This document shows, piece by piece, positions 7,398 to 16,517 of a stretch of DNA of 34,250 nt. Origin of the DNA: JBAYJM01 sp964350585 (GTDB taxonomy: Bacteria; Patescibacteriota; Patescibacteriia; 2-01-FULL-39-33); the NCBI GenBank assembly GCA_964350585.1, contig CAYGKC010000010.1, positions 1-34,250 of the forward strand, written 5' to 3'. Both the position numbers and the translations under genes were made by a program. The notes beneath the pieces were generated by a model. It was not told the DNA's origin. It saw only the letters and a list, made by a program, of their open reading frames with translations, and ran no database searches. Position 1 is the stretch's first letter; every line of letters starts with the position of its first letter.

Positions 7398-8528
7398 ATG
7401 AAAATATCCTGCACACAAGAAAATTTAAATTCTGGATTAAGTGCAGTAAGTCACATTGCATCTAAGAATTTAAATCTGCCAATCCTTTCAAATGTCTTAT
7501 TTAAGATTGAAAATAAAATCTTAACATTAATGGCAACTAATTTAGAAATTGGAATAACTACAGATATTCGAGGAAAACTAGAAGGAGATGGTGAATTTAG
7601 TATTGATGCCAGATTAATATCCAATTACATTTCCTTATTGCCAAAAGAAAGAATAGATTTAGAGATTAAAGAAGATGGAGAATTAAAAATTGAATGTTTA
7701 AATCAAAAAACAACAATAAAAACTCAATCCGGATCTGATTTTCCAATAATTCCAAAAATTTCTAAAGATAATGCGATAGTTATTCCTGTTACTGAATTTA
7801 AAAAAGCGATCGGAGAAGTAATTTTTTCTTGTTCAAACTCAGAGAGTAGGCCTGAGTTGTCTGGTGTTTTTATGCAAATAGAAAAAGAAACTATAGTATT
7901 AGCAGCAACTGACAGTTATCGATTAGCTGAGAGTAAAATAACTATTTCTAATAATAAAACAATTGATAAAAAAATAATTATCCCTTCAAAAACTCTTTCT
8001 GAAGTGGCTAGAATATTATCGTTATCAAAAGAAGAAGAAACAATTGATGATTTAAATAATATTGAAATTTATACTAATGAAAGTCAGTTAATGTTTAGTT
8101 ATAATAATATAGATGTAGTGACTAGAATTATAGAAGGGCAATATCCTGACTACAAGCAAATAATACCTTCAAGTTTCATTTCTAAGGCTATTGTTAATAA
8201 ATCGCAATTAATAAAAGCGATTAAAACATCAAGTTTATTTGCAAAGAATGGTATTTATGATATAAAATTGGATTTTTCTACTGTAAACAATGAAATTGTT
8301 GTAAATTCTTCATCTGTTCAAATTGGAGAAAATAATTCAAAAGTAAGCGCGCAGATAAGTGGAGAAGATTCAAGTATTATTTTAAATTATCGATATTTAA
8401 TTGATGGTTTGCAAAATATAGGAAGTGAAAAGGTTGAAATTCAAATAGGTGATTCTAATAGTCCTTGTTTAATTAAACCAGCGGAAGAAAATAGTTATTT
8501 ATACATTATTATGCCTATTAGGCAGTAA
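7398..8528 (+). CDS. dnaN: DNA polymerase III sliding clamp beta
   Basis: Ring-shaped processivity factor loaded by the clamp loader (holA is in this window). At 376 residues it fits three tandem clamp domains. Family motifs include 'LPILSNVLFKIENKILTLMATNLEIGI' near the N terminus, 'RPELSGVFMQIEKETIVLAATDSYRLAE' in domain 2, 'IEGQYPDYKQIIP' and the C-terminal 'YLYIIMPIR'. The M(P)xR end is the usual protein-binding pocket edge. No Shine-Dalgarno; the ATG may be at the 5' end of the mRNA. Confidence 0.97.
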   Translation: MKISCTQENLNSGLSAVSHIASKNLNLPILSNVLFKIENKILTLMATNLEIGITTDIRGKLEGDGEFSIDARLISNYISLLPKERIDLEIKEDGELKIECLNQKTTIKTQSGSDFPIIPKISKDNAIVIPVTEFKKAIGEVIFSCSNSESRPELSGVFMQIEKETIVLAATDSYRLAESKITISNNKTIDKKIIIPSKTLSEVARILSLSKEEETIDDLNNIEIYTNESQLMFSYNNIDVVTRIIEGQYPDYKQIIPSSFISKAIVNKSQLIKAIKTSSLFAKNGIYDIKLDFSTVNNEIVVNSSSVQIGENNSKVSAQISGEDSSIILNYRYLIDGLQNIGSEKVEIQIGDSNSPCLIKPAEENSYLYIIMPIRQ

Positions 8529-8534
8529 TATAAT

Positions 8535-8564
8535 AAAAAAACCCCGCATTAGCGGGGTTTTTTT
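8535..8564. terminator. Bidirectional terminator, dnaN / PBP1A
   Basis: A 7-bp GC-rich stem (8541-8547 with 8552-8558) and ATTA loop, extended by A and T runs on both sides. It ends both convergent genes; the PBP stop codon begins at the edge of the T run. Confidence 0.9.
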
Positions 8565-11404
8565 TACTCTACCTTTAAGGAAAAAGAGTCGCTTTTGTAC
8601 TCTCGGTTATTATTATCAATAATAATGGCAAATACTTTGTAGTTTCCTATTTGTGGTTTAACCTTCCAATTTACTGAAACATTTGTTTTTTCCGGTTCAA
8701 TAAAACCAATGTATTTTTCATCCATACTATCATCTTTTTGGTAATAAAAATCAATTTTTTGCGCTTCCTGCCAGTTTTTTACGTTAGCGTTTAATATTAA
8801 GGGAAAGTTGCTGGCTTGAGAAGGTGGGTTTGTGAAACTAATAGATGGAGTATGATTTGTTAAAAGAAGATTAATTTCAACAGATTTTATAGCTGTGTTC
8901 TCTAAGTCATCTTTTGCGATAATTGTTAATTTATGGTATCCATTTTCAAAAGAAGCAACGTTAATTTCTGCTGGGCTTACATCAAATTTTTCCAACTGTA
9001 ATTTATCGTCGATGTAATATGAGACTTTCTTAATACCTCTTCTTGAAGAAGCATTTATAGATATTTGTAAGTTACTATTTTTTATTGTATTACTTGCACC
9101 TGGAGAAATAATTTCTAATATTGGCTGGTCTTCCATTAAATGTATGTCATCATAGTCAACAGGAATAGGTACTTCACTCGATGAGCCTAAACCGTTATTT
9201 ATTGCCCATCTTTGAACTGAGGCTTCCCAGGTGCTGAACTGAGGATCTGATCCTGGACTGTCCGGTTGCTCACCTCGAGGATTATCCTTATCTATGTAAA
9301 ATAAGATGCTATGAGCCTCTCCACGCGATATTTCCTTTATTGTTGATGGTGGTGTAAAGGCGGTAGCAAGTTTACCAGACATAGTATCAATTTTAACAGT
9401 TGTTCCTTCACCTATTTGGCCATCCAAAATACTTTTTCCTGTTGCTATAGATTCAGGAGGGGTAAAGCTTTCTACAGGGGTATTTTTTAGCGATTCTCTC
9501 ATGAACTGATTCCAGATAGGAGCTGCAATAACTGAACCGTCGGCACCTTTTTTCATAGCTTTATTGTCGCTATTACCTACCCACACTCCCGTAACAAGGC
9601 TTGGAGTGTAACCCATTGTCCAAGCATCATGAAAATTGTTTGTAGTACCTGTTTTAGCTGCTACAGGGCGATCTGGGAGTGTTAATCTGTTACTTGGACC
9701 GAATATATATGCTCTTTCATTATTGTCTGACAGAATGTTATTAATTTGTCTTGCTATTTGCGGATCAAATACCTCTTCTTTCTTATCTTTATATTCGTAT
9801 AAAATCTTACCATTTTTATCTTCTATTTTAATAATGGCTGAAATAGAATGTTTTACGCCTTCTTGAGCAAAAGTTGCATATGCGTTTGTATGTTCAAGGA
9901 GTTTGACTTCTCCTCCGCCTAATACAATAGATAGGCCAAACCTACTTCTATCATTAAACGTGGTATAGCCAATTTTGTTAGCAAAATCTATGACATTATT
10001 AATACCTGTTAAATAAGTTGCCTTAACTGCGGGAATATTTAAAGATCCGGCAAGCGCCTTTTTAAAGGTTACTGGACCGTGTTCTCTTAAATTATAGTTT
10101 TGTGGTTCATACTTTTGTGATCCGGAGGTATCAAAATTTGTAACTACATCATAAACTATAGTATTTGGGGTATAACCTTTTATAAAAGAAGCGGCAAAAA
10201 CCATTGGTTTAAATGATGATCCCGGCTGTCTCGGCCTAATGGTAACATTTACTTGTCCGTCGATTTTATCGTCAAAATAGTTTGCAGATCCAACCATTGC
10301 TAGAATTTGTCCTGTTTTTGGATCTACTGCCGTTAAGGCGGCGTTTCCAAAACCGAATTTATCTCCATTGGCACTTATACCATCAGCTACCGCTTTTTCT
10401 GCAATTTTTTGTTTTTCCAGGTCAAGAGAAGTATAAACCTTTAAACCCTCTTGATTGATAAATGTTTCACCATATTGCTGGGATAAAATTTCTTTTATAT
10501 ACATGACAAAATGAGGCGCTATCATAGAATCATTAGAGGCTTTAAATACCAGTTTTTCTTTTTTTGCCGATTCCGCTTCTTCTGGAGAAATATAACCTAA
10601 CTCTTGCATGGAATCAATAACATATCTTTGTCGGACTATTAGCTTATCCTTGTTATTTCCGTAGGGTGAGTAGAAAGTAGGCGCTTGTGGAATTGCTGCC
10701 AGAATAGCTCCTTCTGCAATTGTAAGATCCTTTGCAGATTTACCGAAGAATGATTGTGAAGCCGCCTCAATTCCATATAGCACTGAACCATAAGGTATTT
10801 CGTTAAAATACATGCTTAATATTTGATCTTTAGAAAAATCATTTTCAATTTTATAAGAAATTAAAAGTTCTTTCACCTTTCTAGAATAAGTTTTTTCATT
10901 TGTCAGGATCGCATTTTTTACAAATTGTTGGGTAAGAGTCGATCCCCCAACCTTGCTTCCGGTAAAGACGTTTCTAATGACAGATCTAATCATTCCGGTT
11001 AAACTAAAGCCTTTATGATTATAAAAATTCCTATCTTCTGCGGCAAGAGTTGCGTTTTTTACGTGATTTGGAATATCTTCAAATGCGATCAAAGTTCTTT
11101 TAATATTGCCATGTAAATCGTATAATACAGTCTCTCCAGTGCGATCGTAAATTTTACTGCTGACAACTACTGATCTGTTTAATACTCCGTTGGCATCAGG
11201 CAAATCTTTTGATACCCATGCAAGCATAGCAGTAAGAAAAATACCGCCGATTAGGAGCAACAAAATGCAAGCGATTAAAATAAAGCTCAGTATTTTTTTG
11301 GGAAACTTTCTTCCCTTTTTATTTTTAGTCTTATTATTTTGGCTATTTAAAAAGGAAGGTTTTCGCCAATTTTGGTTAACAGGAGATAACGGAGAGATAG
11401 TCAT
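8564..11404 (-). CDS. Class A penicillin-binding protein 1A (GT51 + transpeptidase)
   Basis: Bifunctional peptidoglycan synthase. A basic cytoplasmic tail leads into a membrane anchor at about 38-63. The GT51 glycosyltransferase shows 'EDRNFYNHKG' (from Glu123), 'GGSTLTQQ' (153-160) and 'EIPYGSVLYGIEAAS'. The transpeptidase has SxxK with Ser396 and Lys399 in 'PGSSFKP', SxN as 'SLN' (454-456) and 'KTGTT' (584-588). After about residue 700 come two Ig-like beta domains, 'PILEIISPGASNTIKNSNLQI' and 'TPSISFTNPPSQ', making it longer (946) than typical enzymes. A promoter lies upstream at 11430-11457. Indicates a genuine peptidoglycan wall. Confidence 0.95.
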   Translation of the reverse strand: MTISPLSPVNQNWRKPSFLNSQNNKTKNKKGRKFPKKILSFILIACILLLLIGGIFLTAMLAWVSKDLPDANGVLNRSVVVSSKIYDRTGETVLYDLHGNIKRTLIAFEDIPNHVKNATLAAEDRNFYNHKGFSLTGMIRSVIRNVFTGSKVGGSTLTQQFVKNAILTNEKTYSRKVKELLISYKIENDFSKDQILSMYFNEIPYGSVLYGIEAASQSFFGKSAKDLTIAEGAILAAIPQAPTFYSPYGNNKDKLIVRQRYVIDSMQELGYISPEEAESAKKEKLVFKASNDSMIAPHFVMYIKEILSQQYGETFINQEGLKVYTSLDLEKQKIAEKAVADGISANGDKFGFGNAALTAVDPKTGQILAMVGSANYFDDKIDGQVNVTIRPRQPGSSFKPMVFAASFIKGYTPNTIVYDVVTNFDTSGSQKYEPQNYNLREHGPVTFKKALAGSLNIPAVKATYLTGINNVIDFANKIGYTTFNDRSRFGLSIVLGGGEVKLLEHTNAYATFAQEGVKHSISAIIKIEDKNGKILYEYKDKKEEVFDPQIARQINNILSDNNERAYIFGPSNRLTLPDRPVAAKTGTTNNFHDAWTMGYTPSLVTGVWVGNSDNKAMKKGADGSVIAAPIWNQFMRESLKNTPVESFTPPESIATGKSILDGQIGEGTTVKIDTMSGKLATAFTPPSTIKEISRGEAHSILFYIDKDNPRGEQPDSPGSDPQFSTWEASVQRWAINNGLGSSSEVPIPVDYDDIHLMEDQPILEIISPGASNTIKNSNLQISINASSRRGIKKVSYYIDDKLQLEKFDVSPAEINVASFENGYHKLTIIAKDDLENTAIKSVEINLLLTNHTPSISFTNPPSQASNFPLILNANVKNWQEAQKIDFYYQKDDSMDEKYIGFIEPEKTNVSVNWKVKPQIGNYKVFAIIIDNNNREYKSDSFSLKVE

Positions 11405-11429
11405 ATTTAATTTTTATTTATATTTCATT

Positions 11430-11457
11430 ATTATAGCATTTGAACCTTAATTTTCAA
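11430..11457 (-). promoter_or_regulatory. Promoter of the PBP1A gene
   Basis: Minus strand: -35 TTGAAA (11452-11457), 16-base spacer, -10 TATAAT (11430-11435) preceded by TGC (extended -10). Expected start near 11423. Confidence 0.7.
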
Positions 11458-11465
11458 TTTAAAAT

Positions 11466-11497
11466 AAAAAAACTGCCCTTTCCAGGCAGCTTTTTTT
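11466..11497 (-). terminator. Terminator of the small acidic gene
   Basis: A 5-bp CTGCC/GGCAG stem (11473-11477 with 11485-11489) with a 7-base loop, flanked by A and T runs on both sides. On the minus strand it begins just past the stop codon at 11503. Confidence 0.75.
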
Positions 11498-11502
11498 AAT
11501 AA

Positions 11503-11667
11503 TTACATTTCTTCGCTATCGTCTTCCATTTCATCTTCTTCGTCGTCATCTTCGTCTAACCCGTCAATTCCTTCTTCTTCTTGAAGGTCATCAGCAACCT
11601 CTACATCTTCGGCTGTATCATCATCATCGCCGTCAGAGAGATTGTTGAGAAGAATTTCTTCCAACAT
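11503..11667 (-). CDS. Small, purely acidic protein of unknown function
   Basis: A 54-residue open frame beginning 'MLEEILLNNLSDGDDDD' and ending 'MEDDSEEM'. By my count 30 of 54 residues are Asp or Glu, and there is no Lys, Arg or His. The first ten residues could form a short hydrophobic helix; the rest should be disordered. A sigma70-type promoter at 11728-11756 and an intrinsic terminator at 11466-11497 bracket it exactly, which supports a real monocistronic gene. I recognise no family. Possible roles are charge mimicry of nucleic acid, metal binding or chaperoning of a basic protein; all of these are inference. It lies just after ruvC. Confidence 0.7.
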   Translation of the reverse strand: MLEEILLNNLSDGDDDDTAEDVEVADDLQEEEGIDGLDEDDDEEDEMEDDSEEM

Positions 11668-11727
11668 AGTTTTGTTTTAGTTTCTTAAAGTTATTTTAAT
11701 AAAAAATAACCACCCTATTGTTTAATA

Positions 11728-11756
11728 ATTGTAAAAAAAAATAAAATAGAAGTCAA
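11728..11756 (-). promoter_or_regulatory. Promoter of the small acidic gene
   Basis: Minus strand: -35 TTGACT (11751-11756), 17-base spacer, -10 TACAAT (11728-11733). The expected start near 11721 gives a leader of about 53 bases. It begins immediately after the ruvC stop. Confidence 0.75.
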
Positions 11757-11758
11757 TA

Positions 11759-12253
11759 TTAATAATCATAATTTGTAGCAGAACAAATAGCCACTGCCAA
11801 GGCGTCAGCCGCATCATCTGGTTTTGCTATTTCTTTCATTTTGAGGATAATTTTTACTGATTGCTGTATTTGTCCCTTGCCTGCTTTTCCATAGCCGCAA
11901 ACAGCAACTTTGACTTGAAGCGGAGTGTATTCTCTTATTGGTAAATTGTTTCTTGCTGCAGCTAAGAGAATAACTCCCCTGGCTTGCCCTACAATAAAAG
12001 CGGTTTTGCTATTATTACAGAAAAATAGTTTTTCAATTGAAACAATATCGGGAGAATATGTTTCAATTATTTTTTGAATTTCTTTATCTAAAGATAAAAT
12101 TCTGTTTGGAAGCGAGTCGTCTTTCGATGTTTTAATGCTTCCGAAGGCTAAGTTTATTAAGTTTCCGTTTGTGATTTTTATAATGCCATAACCAGTGTCT
12201 GCTATTCCAGGATCAATGCCAAGAATTATTCTTGTATTTGTTGATTTTACCAT
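11759..12253 (-). CDS. ruvC: Holliday junction resolvase RuvC
   Basis: Endonuclease that resolves four-way junctions. The metal-binding acidic residues are present: Asp in 'LGIDPGIADTGYG', Glu in 'VSIEKLFFCNN', and the Asp pair in 'KPDDAADALAVA'. The 'GQARGVIL' motif is also present. Length (164) is normal. Its start overlaps the end of yebC by 7 bases, the classic yebC-ruvC pairing. Confidence 0.96.
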   Translation of the reverse strand: MVKSTNTRIILGIDPGIADTGYGIIKITNGNLINLAFGSIKTSKDDSLPNRILSLDKEIQKIIETYSPDIVSIEKLFFCNNSKTAFIVGQARGVILLAAARNNLPIREYTPLQVKVAVCGYGKAGKGQIQQSVKIILKMKEIAKPDDAADALAVAICSATNYDY

Positions 12254-12978
12254 GTTGCATTTGTATATACGTTTGTAACATCCCCAATATCATCCAAAAG
12301 GTCATAAAAAGATTGTATTTTGTTTTGTTCTTCAATGGAACTAATTTTTAAATCATTCTTTGCAAAGTATCCCAATCCCGAATCAGTAATGCTAATTTCC
12401 AGTAGTTTAATTTTTTGCAAAATATTTTGTAAGTCTTCAGGGTTTGAAATAATTTCCCAATTTTTGTTATCTTTATCTATTTCTTGTGCTCCAGCGTCTA
12501 TCAAGTCAAGTTCCAGTTGGTCTTTATCTAAATTGCTTCCTTCTAAATTGATTGTGGCAAATCCTTTTCTTTCAAACATCCAAGAAACGCTATTGGGACC
12601 CCCTAACTGCCCGCCATTTTTATTTGCCGTTGTTTTAACTTCTGCTACTGTCCTGTTTTTATTATCAGTGACTGCCTCAACCAAAAAAGCGCTGTTTGCC
12701 GGCCCAAATATTTCATAAGTTAATTCTTCAAAAGAATTCCCGCCCCCGGAACTCCCGGCTCCTCTACTTATGGCTCTTTCAATGTTATCTTTTGGAACAT
12801 TTGCTGTTTTTGCCTTATCAATTGCCAATCGTAACTTAAAATTGGAATTTGGATCAGTTCCCCCTTCTTTGGCAGCTATTGTAATTAAATTTGCTAATTT
12901 TGTAAAAATAGCTCCTCTTTTGGCATCGGCAGCAGATTTTTGACGGTGTGTAGTTGCCCACTTGCTGTGTCCAGACAT
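12247..12978 (-). CDS. yebC: YebC/TACO1 family regulatory protein
   Basis: The family acts as DNA-binding regulators or, in recent work, as ribosome-associated factors that help at proline-rich stretches. The N-terminal signature 'MSGHSKWATTHRQKSAADAKRGAIFTKL' is diagnostic, followed by 'NFKLRLAIDKAKTANVPKDNIERAI' and the 'YEIFGPANSAFLVEAVTDNKNRT' core. At 243 residues it is full length. Co-transcribed with ruvC; a promoter at 13004-13032 lies just upstream. Confidence 0.95.
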   Translation of the reverse strand: MSGHSKWATTHRQKSAADAKRGAIFTKLANLITIAAKEGGTDPNSNFKLRLAIDKAKTANVPKDNIERAISRGAGSSGGGNSFEELTYEIFGPANSAFLVEAVTDNKNRTVAEVKTTANKNGGQLGGPNSVSWMFERKGFATINLEGSNLDKDQLELDLIDAGAQEIDKDNKNWEIISNPEDLQNILQKIKLLEISITDSGLGYFAKNDLKISSIEEQNKIQSFYDLLDDIGDVTNVYTNATW

Positions 12979-13003
12979 AATTTAAACCTAAATATTTTTA
13001 TTA

Positions 13004-13032
13004 AATATAAGTTAAAAGATCAATTAAATCAA
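13004..13032 (-). promoter_or_regulatory. Probable promoter of yebC-ruvC
   Basis: Minus strand: -35 TTGATT (13027-13032), 17-base spacer, -10 TATATT (13004-13009). Expected start near 12997, about 19 bases before the yebC ATG. Confidence 0.6.
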
Positions 13033-13042
13033 GCCTCTACTG

Positions 13043-13984
13043 TTAAATAATTGTTACTATTGTTAGATAAAAAATATAAAAAGTTATTAACAATAAACCT
13101 TCATTTCTTGAAATTTTCCACTTATTTTTGTTTATAATGAAGTATAGTACAAGTGAAAATCCTACTAAATTAAAAAATAGGGCAATGTTAAGGCCTATGT
13201 TAAATGGTTGAGGTTTAATTATAGAGCTTATGCCCATTATTAAAGAAATATTAATCACAACTGATCCAAAAATATTTCCAACTGCCAAGCTGATATTTTT
13301 TTTGGCTGTTGCAATGATTGAGGTAAACAATTCAGGAAGAGTGGTGCCAATAGCAACAATGGTTAAACCGATTGTTGCGCTTGAAAAACCTAAAAATGTA
13401 GCAATATTTAAAGAGGAGTATATAACCAAACTAGAACCAAAGAGTAATCCGATAATTCCTAGAATTATATAAAATATAGTGTGGTGTATATGAATGGGCT
13501 TAAAGAAAAGATTTTTTGGATTTTTTGTTGCTGATCCGAATGAATAATAAATAAAGATTAAAAAATAAATTAAAAGTATAAAGCCGTCTAGTCTTGATAA
13601 AAAAGGACTTTTTAAATTAAAGTTATTTGCCAGTATAAATAAAAGAAAAATGGCAAAAAATCCAAATGGTATTTGTTTTTTTAATGTATCTTTCTGTATG
13701 GCGATAGGGCTGATTACAGCGCAAATACCAAAAATTAGAAGGAGTGTAGTTATGTTTGCGCCAATAATATTACCTATTCCCAAATCCGGATAATTTATAT
13801 AGCTGCTAAAACCAGCTACAAATAGTTCTGGTAACGAGGTGCCTATAGCTATAACAGTTATGCCAATTATGGCCGTTGAGATTCCGAGTTTTTGAGCCAG
13901 GGATACTGAACCATCGATAAATAAATGCACGCTTTTGTAAAGGAAAAAAAATCCAAGGGCAAGCAAAAGGATTTGATAAACCAT
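13043..13984 (-). CDS. CaCA-family sodium/calcium exchanger
   Basis: Integral membrane cation antiporter, YrbG-like. The two inverted alpha repeats that form the ion pathway are clear: 'GTSLPELFVAGFSSYINYPDLGIGNIIGANI' near residue 48 and 'GTTLPELFTSIIATAKKNISLAVGNIFGSV' near residue 212. About ten hydrophobic segments fill the 313 residues. A Lys/Pro-rich loop around 145-165 joins the two halves. It follows gyrA by 44 bases on the same strand. Ion specificity cannot be read from sequence. Confidence 0.9.
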   Translation of the reverse strand: MVYQILLLALGFFFLYKSVHLFIDGSVSLAQKLGISTAIIGITVIAIGTSLPELFVAGFSSYINYPDLGIGNIIGANITTLLLIFGICAVISPIAIQKDTLKKQIPFGFFAIFLLFILANNFNLKSPFLSRLDGFILLIYFLIFIYYSFGSATKNPKNLFFKPIHIHHTIFYIILGIIGLLFGSSLVIYSSLNIATFLGFSSATIGLTIVAIGTTLPELFTSIIATAKKNISLAVGNIFGSVVINISLIMGISSIIKPQPFNIGLNIALFFNLVGFSLVLYFIINKNKWKISRNEGLLLITFYIFYLTIVTII

Positions 13985-14028
13985 TATAATATAGTTATTA
14001 TCTGGAAGATTTTATATATGAACTTGAG

Positions 14029-16476
14029 TTATACGATAGTTATGTTAGAAACCGTATCTGACTCATCTTTAAATTTCATAACACGCACACCTTGCGTATC
14101 TCTGCCTAAAACATTAACTTGCTTAATTGCAAGACGAATTACTTGTCCTTTTGTTGAAATAACAATTAGGTCTTCCTCTTCGCCGTAAATAACCTTTCCG
14201 GAGATTATTTTACCAGTTTTGGTAGTAATTTTGGCAGTTTTAACTCCGCTACCGCCTCTGCCTTGAATTTTGTAAGCATTTAATGGCGTTCGTTTACCAT
14301 ATCCATTAGCCATAATAACTAAAAGGTTGGCTTTTTTATCATCTTTTGGATCAAATATACCCATTCCAACAACAGTATCATTGCTCTTAAGTTTAATAGC
14401 TCTAACGCCTGATGCAGTGCGTCCCATTGGACGGACGTTGGCTTCTTTAAAGCGAATTGCCTGCCCGTCAGAAGTCACTAAAATAATATTTTCAGTTCCC
14501 TTAGATGGCAAAACCCATTCCAAATCATCGCCTTGTTTAATTTTTATAGCAATAAGACCGGATTTTCTTACGTTGGCAAAGTCTTCTATTGGCGTTTTTT
14601 TAATATAACCCTTGCTTGTGACCATATCAACAAATTTATCATCCTCAATTTCTGTAGATGGAAGAATTGCCGCCACCTTTTCTCCAGGAGCTAGTTGTAA
14701 GAAGTTTACCATGGCCTGTCCTTTAGCAGTTCTTGAACCTTGAGGAATGTCATAACCTTTTAATTGGAATACTCTGCCTTTATTTGTAAAAAACAATATA
14801 TCACTATGGGTATTAGTTAAGAAAAGGTGTTCTATTGTATCTTCTTCTTTTGTGGTTGCGCCTATTACTCCCTTGCCTCCCCTGCCTTGTTGCTTGAATG
14901 TATCAGGCGGAAGTCTTTTTATGTAGCCATCATTGGAAATCATCATTATCATCTCTTCGTTTGGCACTAAATCTTCCATTTTAAAACTATCAACGCCATT
15001 GGCGATTATCTGTGTTCTTCTATCTTCACCAAATTTTTCTTTAAGAGCGGTAATTTCCTCTTTTATTATGGATTTGATTTTTGCAGGTGATTTTAAGATC
15101 AGCTCCAATTCTTTAATTAATTTTTGTTTTTCTTTTAATTCAGTTTCAATTTTAAGTTTTTCTAAATTTGCGAGCTGTTGCAGTCTCATTTCCAATATGG
15201 CGATAGTCTGCCTTTCTGATAACTTGAATTGCTTAATCAAATTAATTTTTGCCTCTTCTTTATCTTTTGATTTTTTAATTGTGGCAATAATTTTATCAAT
15301 ATATTCTAGAGCCATCACTAAACCCTCCAATATATGTGCTCTGTCCTTGGCCTTGTCTAAATCATACTGTGTCCTTCTAGTAATAATTTCTTGCCTATGT
15401 TTTATATATTCCTCTAATATTGTTTTTAAATTTAAAATTCTTGGCTGTAAACCATCAACTAGAGCAAGCATATTAAAATGAAACGTTTCTTGAAGTTGAG
15501 TATGCTTAAACAGTTGGTTTAAGATTTTTTTAGGATAAGCATCCCTTTTTAATTCAATTACAATTCTTACCCCGTCTTTATTGGATTCATCTCGCAAATC
15601 TTTTATACCTTCTATTTTTTTATCTTTAACTAATTCTGCTATTTTTTCCAATAATGATGCTTTATTTGTTTGGTAAATTACTTCAGTTACAATAATACGG
15701 AAACCATTTTTTGTTTCCTCGATATCCGTTTTAGCTCTGCAAACAATTCCTCCTCTGCCTGAAATATATGCTTGCCTAATATCAGTATTGTTATAGATTA
15801 TTCCTCCGGTGGGAAAATCAGGACCCTTTACAAATTTAAATAATTCTTCAATTTCACAATCAGGATTTTCTAAAATATGAATAACCGCATCTACTATTTC
15901 TCCAAGGTTATGTGGTGGAATGGTTGTTGCCATACCGACGGCTATTCCTTGCGTGCCATTAATTAAGAGGTTGGGTAACTTCGCAGGCAGAACTTTTGGT
16001 TCTTGATGTGCGCCATCGTAGTTGGGTATGAAATTTACAGTATCTTTTTCAATGTCAAATAACATTTCTTCCGCAACTTGTGATAATTTAGCTTCTGTAT
16101 ATCTCATAGCAGCTGCTCCATCGCCATCCATTGATCCGAAGTTTCCTTGCCCTTTAACTAAAGGATGCCTTAATGAAAAATTTTGCGCTAAGCGGACCAA
16201 TGTATCATAAATAGCCGCATCGCCATGAGGATGGTACTTTGCCATAACTTCACCGACAACATTGGCTGATTTTCTAAATTTGGCGTTTGCTTTTAATCCA
16301 ATATCCCACATAGCATACAATACTCTTCTATGTACTGGCTTTAAGCCGTCTCTAACATCCGGAAGCGCACGAGAGACAATTACTGACATAGCATAATCCA
16401 AATAGCTCTGTTGCACTTCATCACTTATAATTCTATCCTCCACATTTGCGGTGTTGGTTGTAATTTCTAAGGGCAT
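14029..16476 (-). CDS. gyrA: DNA gyrase subunit A
   Basis: Breakage-reunion subunit that supercoils DNA with GyrB. The active-site tyrosine is in 'GAAAMRYTEAKLS'. N-terminal motifs 'RALPDVRDGLKPVHRRVLYAM' and 'KYHPHGDAAIYDTLVRLAQ' are present. The C-terminal beta-pinwheel carries the GyrA box 'QGRGGKG', which separates it from ParC, and a second 'QGRGGSG'. The frame opens at 16509, but an AGGAGG (16486-16491) lies 9 bases before the ATG at 16476, so I choose this start (815 residues, beginning MPLEITTNTANVEDRI). The position of E. coli Ser83 is Ala. Eight bases follow the upstream gene if the longer start is used. Confidence 0.96.
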   Translation of the reverse strand: MPLEITTNTANVEDRIISDEVQQSYLDYAMSVIVSRALPDVRDGLKPVHRRVLYAMWDIGLKANAKFRKSANVVGEVMAKYHPHGDAAIYDTLVRLAQNFSLRHPLVKGQGNFGSMDGDGAAAMRYTEAKLSQVAEEMLFDIEKDTVNFIPNYDGAHQEPKVLPAKLPNLLINGTQGIAVGMATTIPPHNLGEIVDAVIHILENPDCEIEELFKFVKGPDFPTGGIIYNNTDIRQAYISGRGGIVCRAKTDIEETKNGFRIIVTEVIYQTNKASLLEKIAELVKDKKIEGIKDLRDESNKDGVRIVIELKRDAYPKKILNQLFKHTQLQETFHFNMLALVDGLQPRILNLKTILEEYIKHRQEIITRRTQYDLDKAKDRAHILEGLVMALEYIDKIIATIKKSKDKEEAKINLIKQFKLSERQTIAILEMRLQQLANLEKLKIETELKEKQKLIKELELILKSPAKIKSIIKEEITALKEKFGEDRRTQIIANGVDSFKMEDLVPNEEMIMMISNDGYIKRLPPDTFKQQGRGGKGVIGATTKEEDTIEHLFLTNTHSDILFFTNKGRVFQLKGYDIPQGSRTAKGQAMVNFLQLAPGEKVAAILPSTEIEDDKFVDMVTSKGYIKKTPIEDFANVRKSGLIAIKIKQGDDLEWVLPSKGTENIILVTSDGQAIRFKEANVRPMGRTASGVRAIKLKSNDTVVGMGIFDPKDDKKANLLVIMANGYGKRTPLNAYKIQGRGGSGVKTAKITTKTGKIISGKVIYGEEEDLIVISTKGQVIRLAIKQVNVLGRDTQGVRVMKFKDESDTVSNITIV

Positions 16477-16485
16477 CTGATTGTT

Positions 16486-16491
16486 CCTCCT
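16486..16491 (-). promoter_or_regulatory. Strong Shine-Dalgarno deciding the gyrA start
   Basis: AGGAGG on the minus strand, 9 bases before the ATG at 16474-16476. It is the only well-placed full Shine-Dalgarno I found in the window, and it favours the shorter GyrA. Confidence 0.7.
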
Positions 16492-16517
16492 AATTTCTTT
16501 TTTTGGCATATCTGAAT

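Noticed and set aside
12320..12718. 132-codon plus-strand open frame
   Set aside because: Antisense to yebC with no family signal.
14933..15481. 182-codon plus-strand open frame
   Set aside because: Lies wholly antisense to conserved gyrA codons; a shadow frame with Ser/Leu/Ile-rich content.
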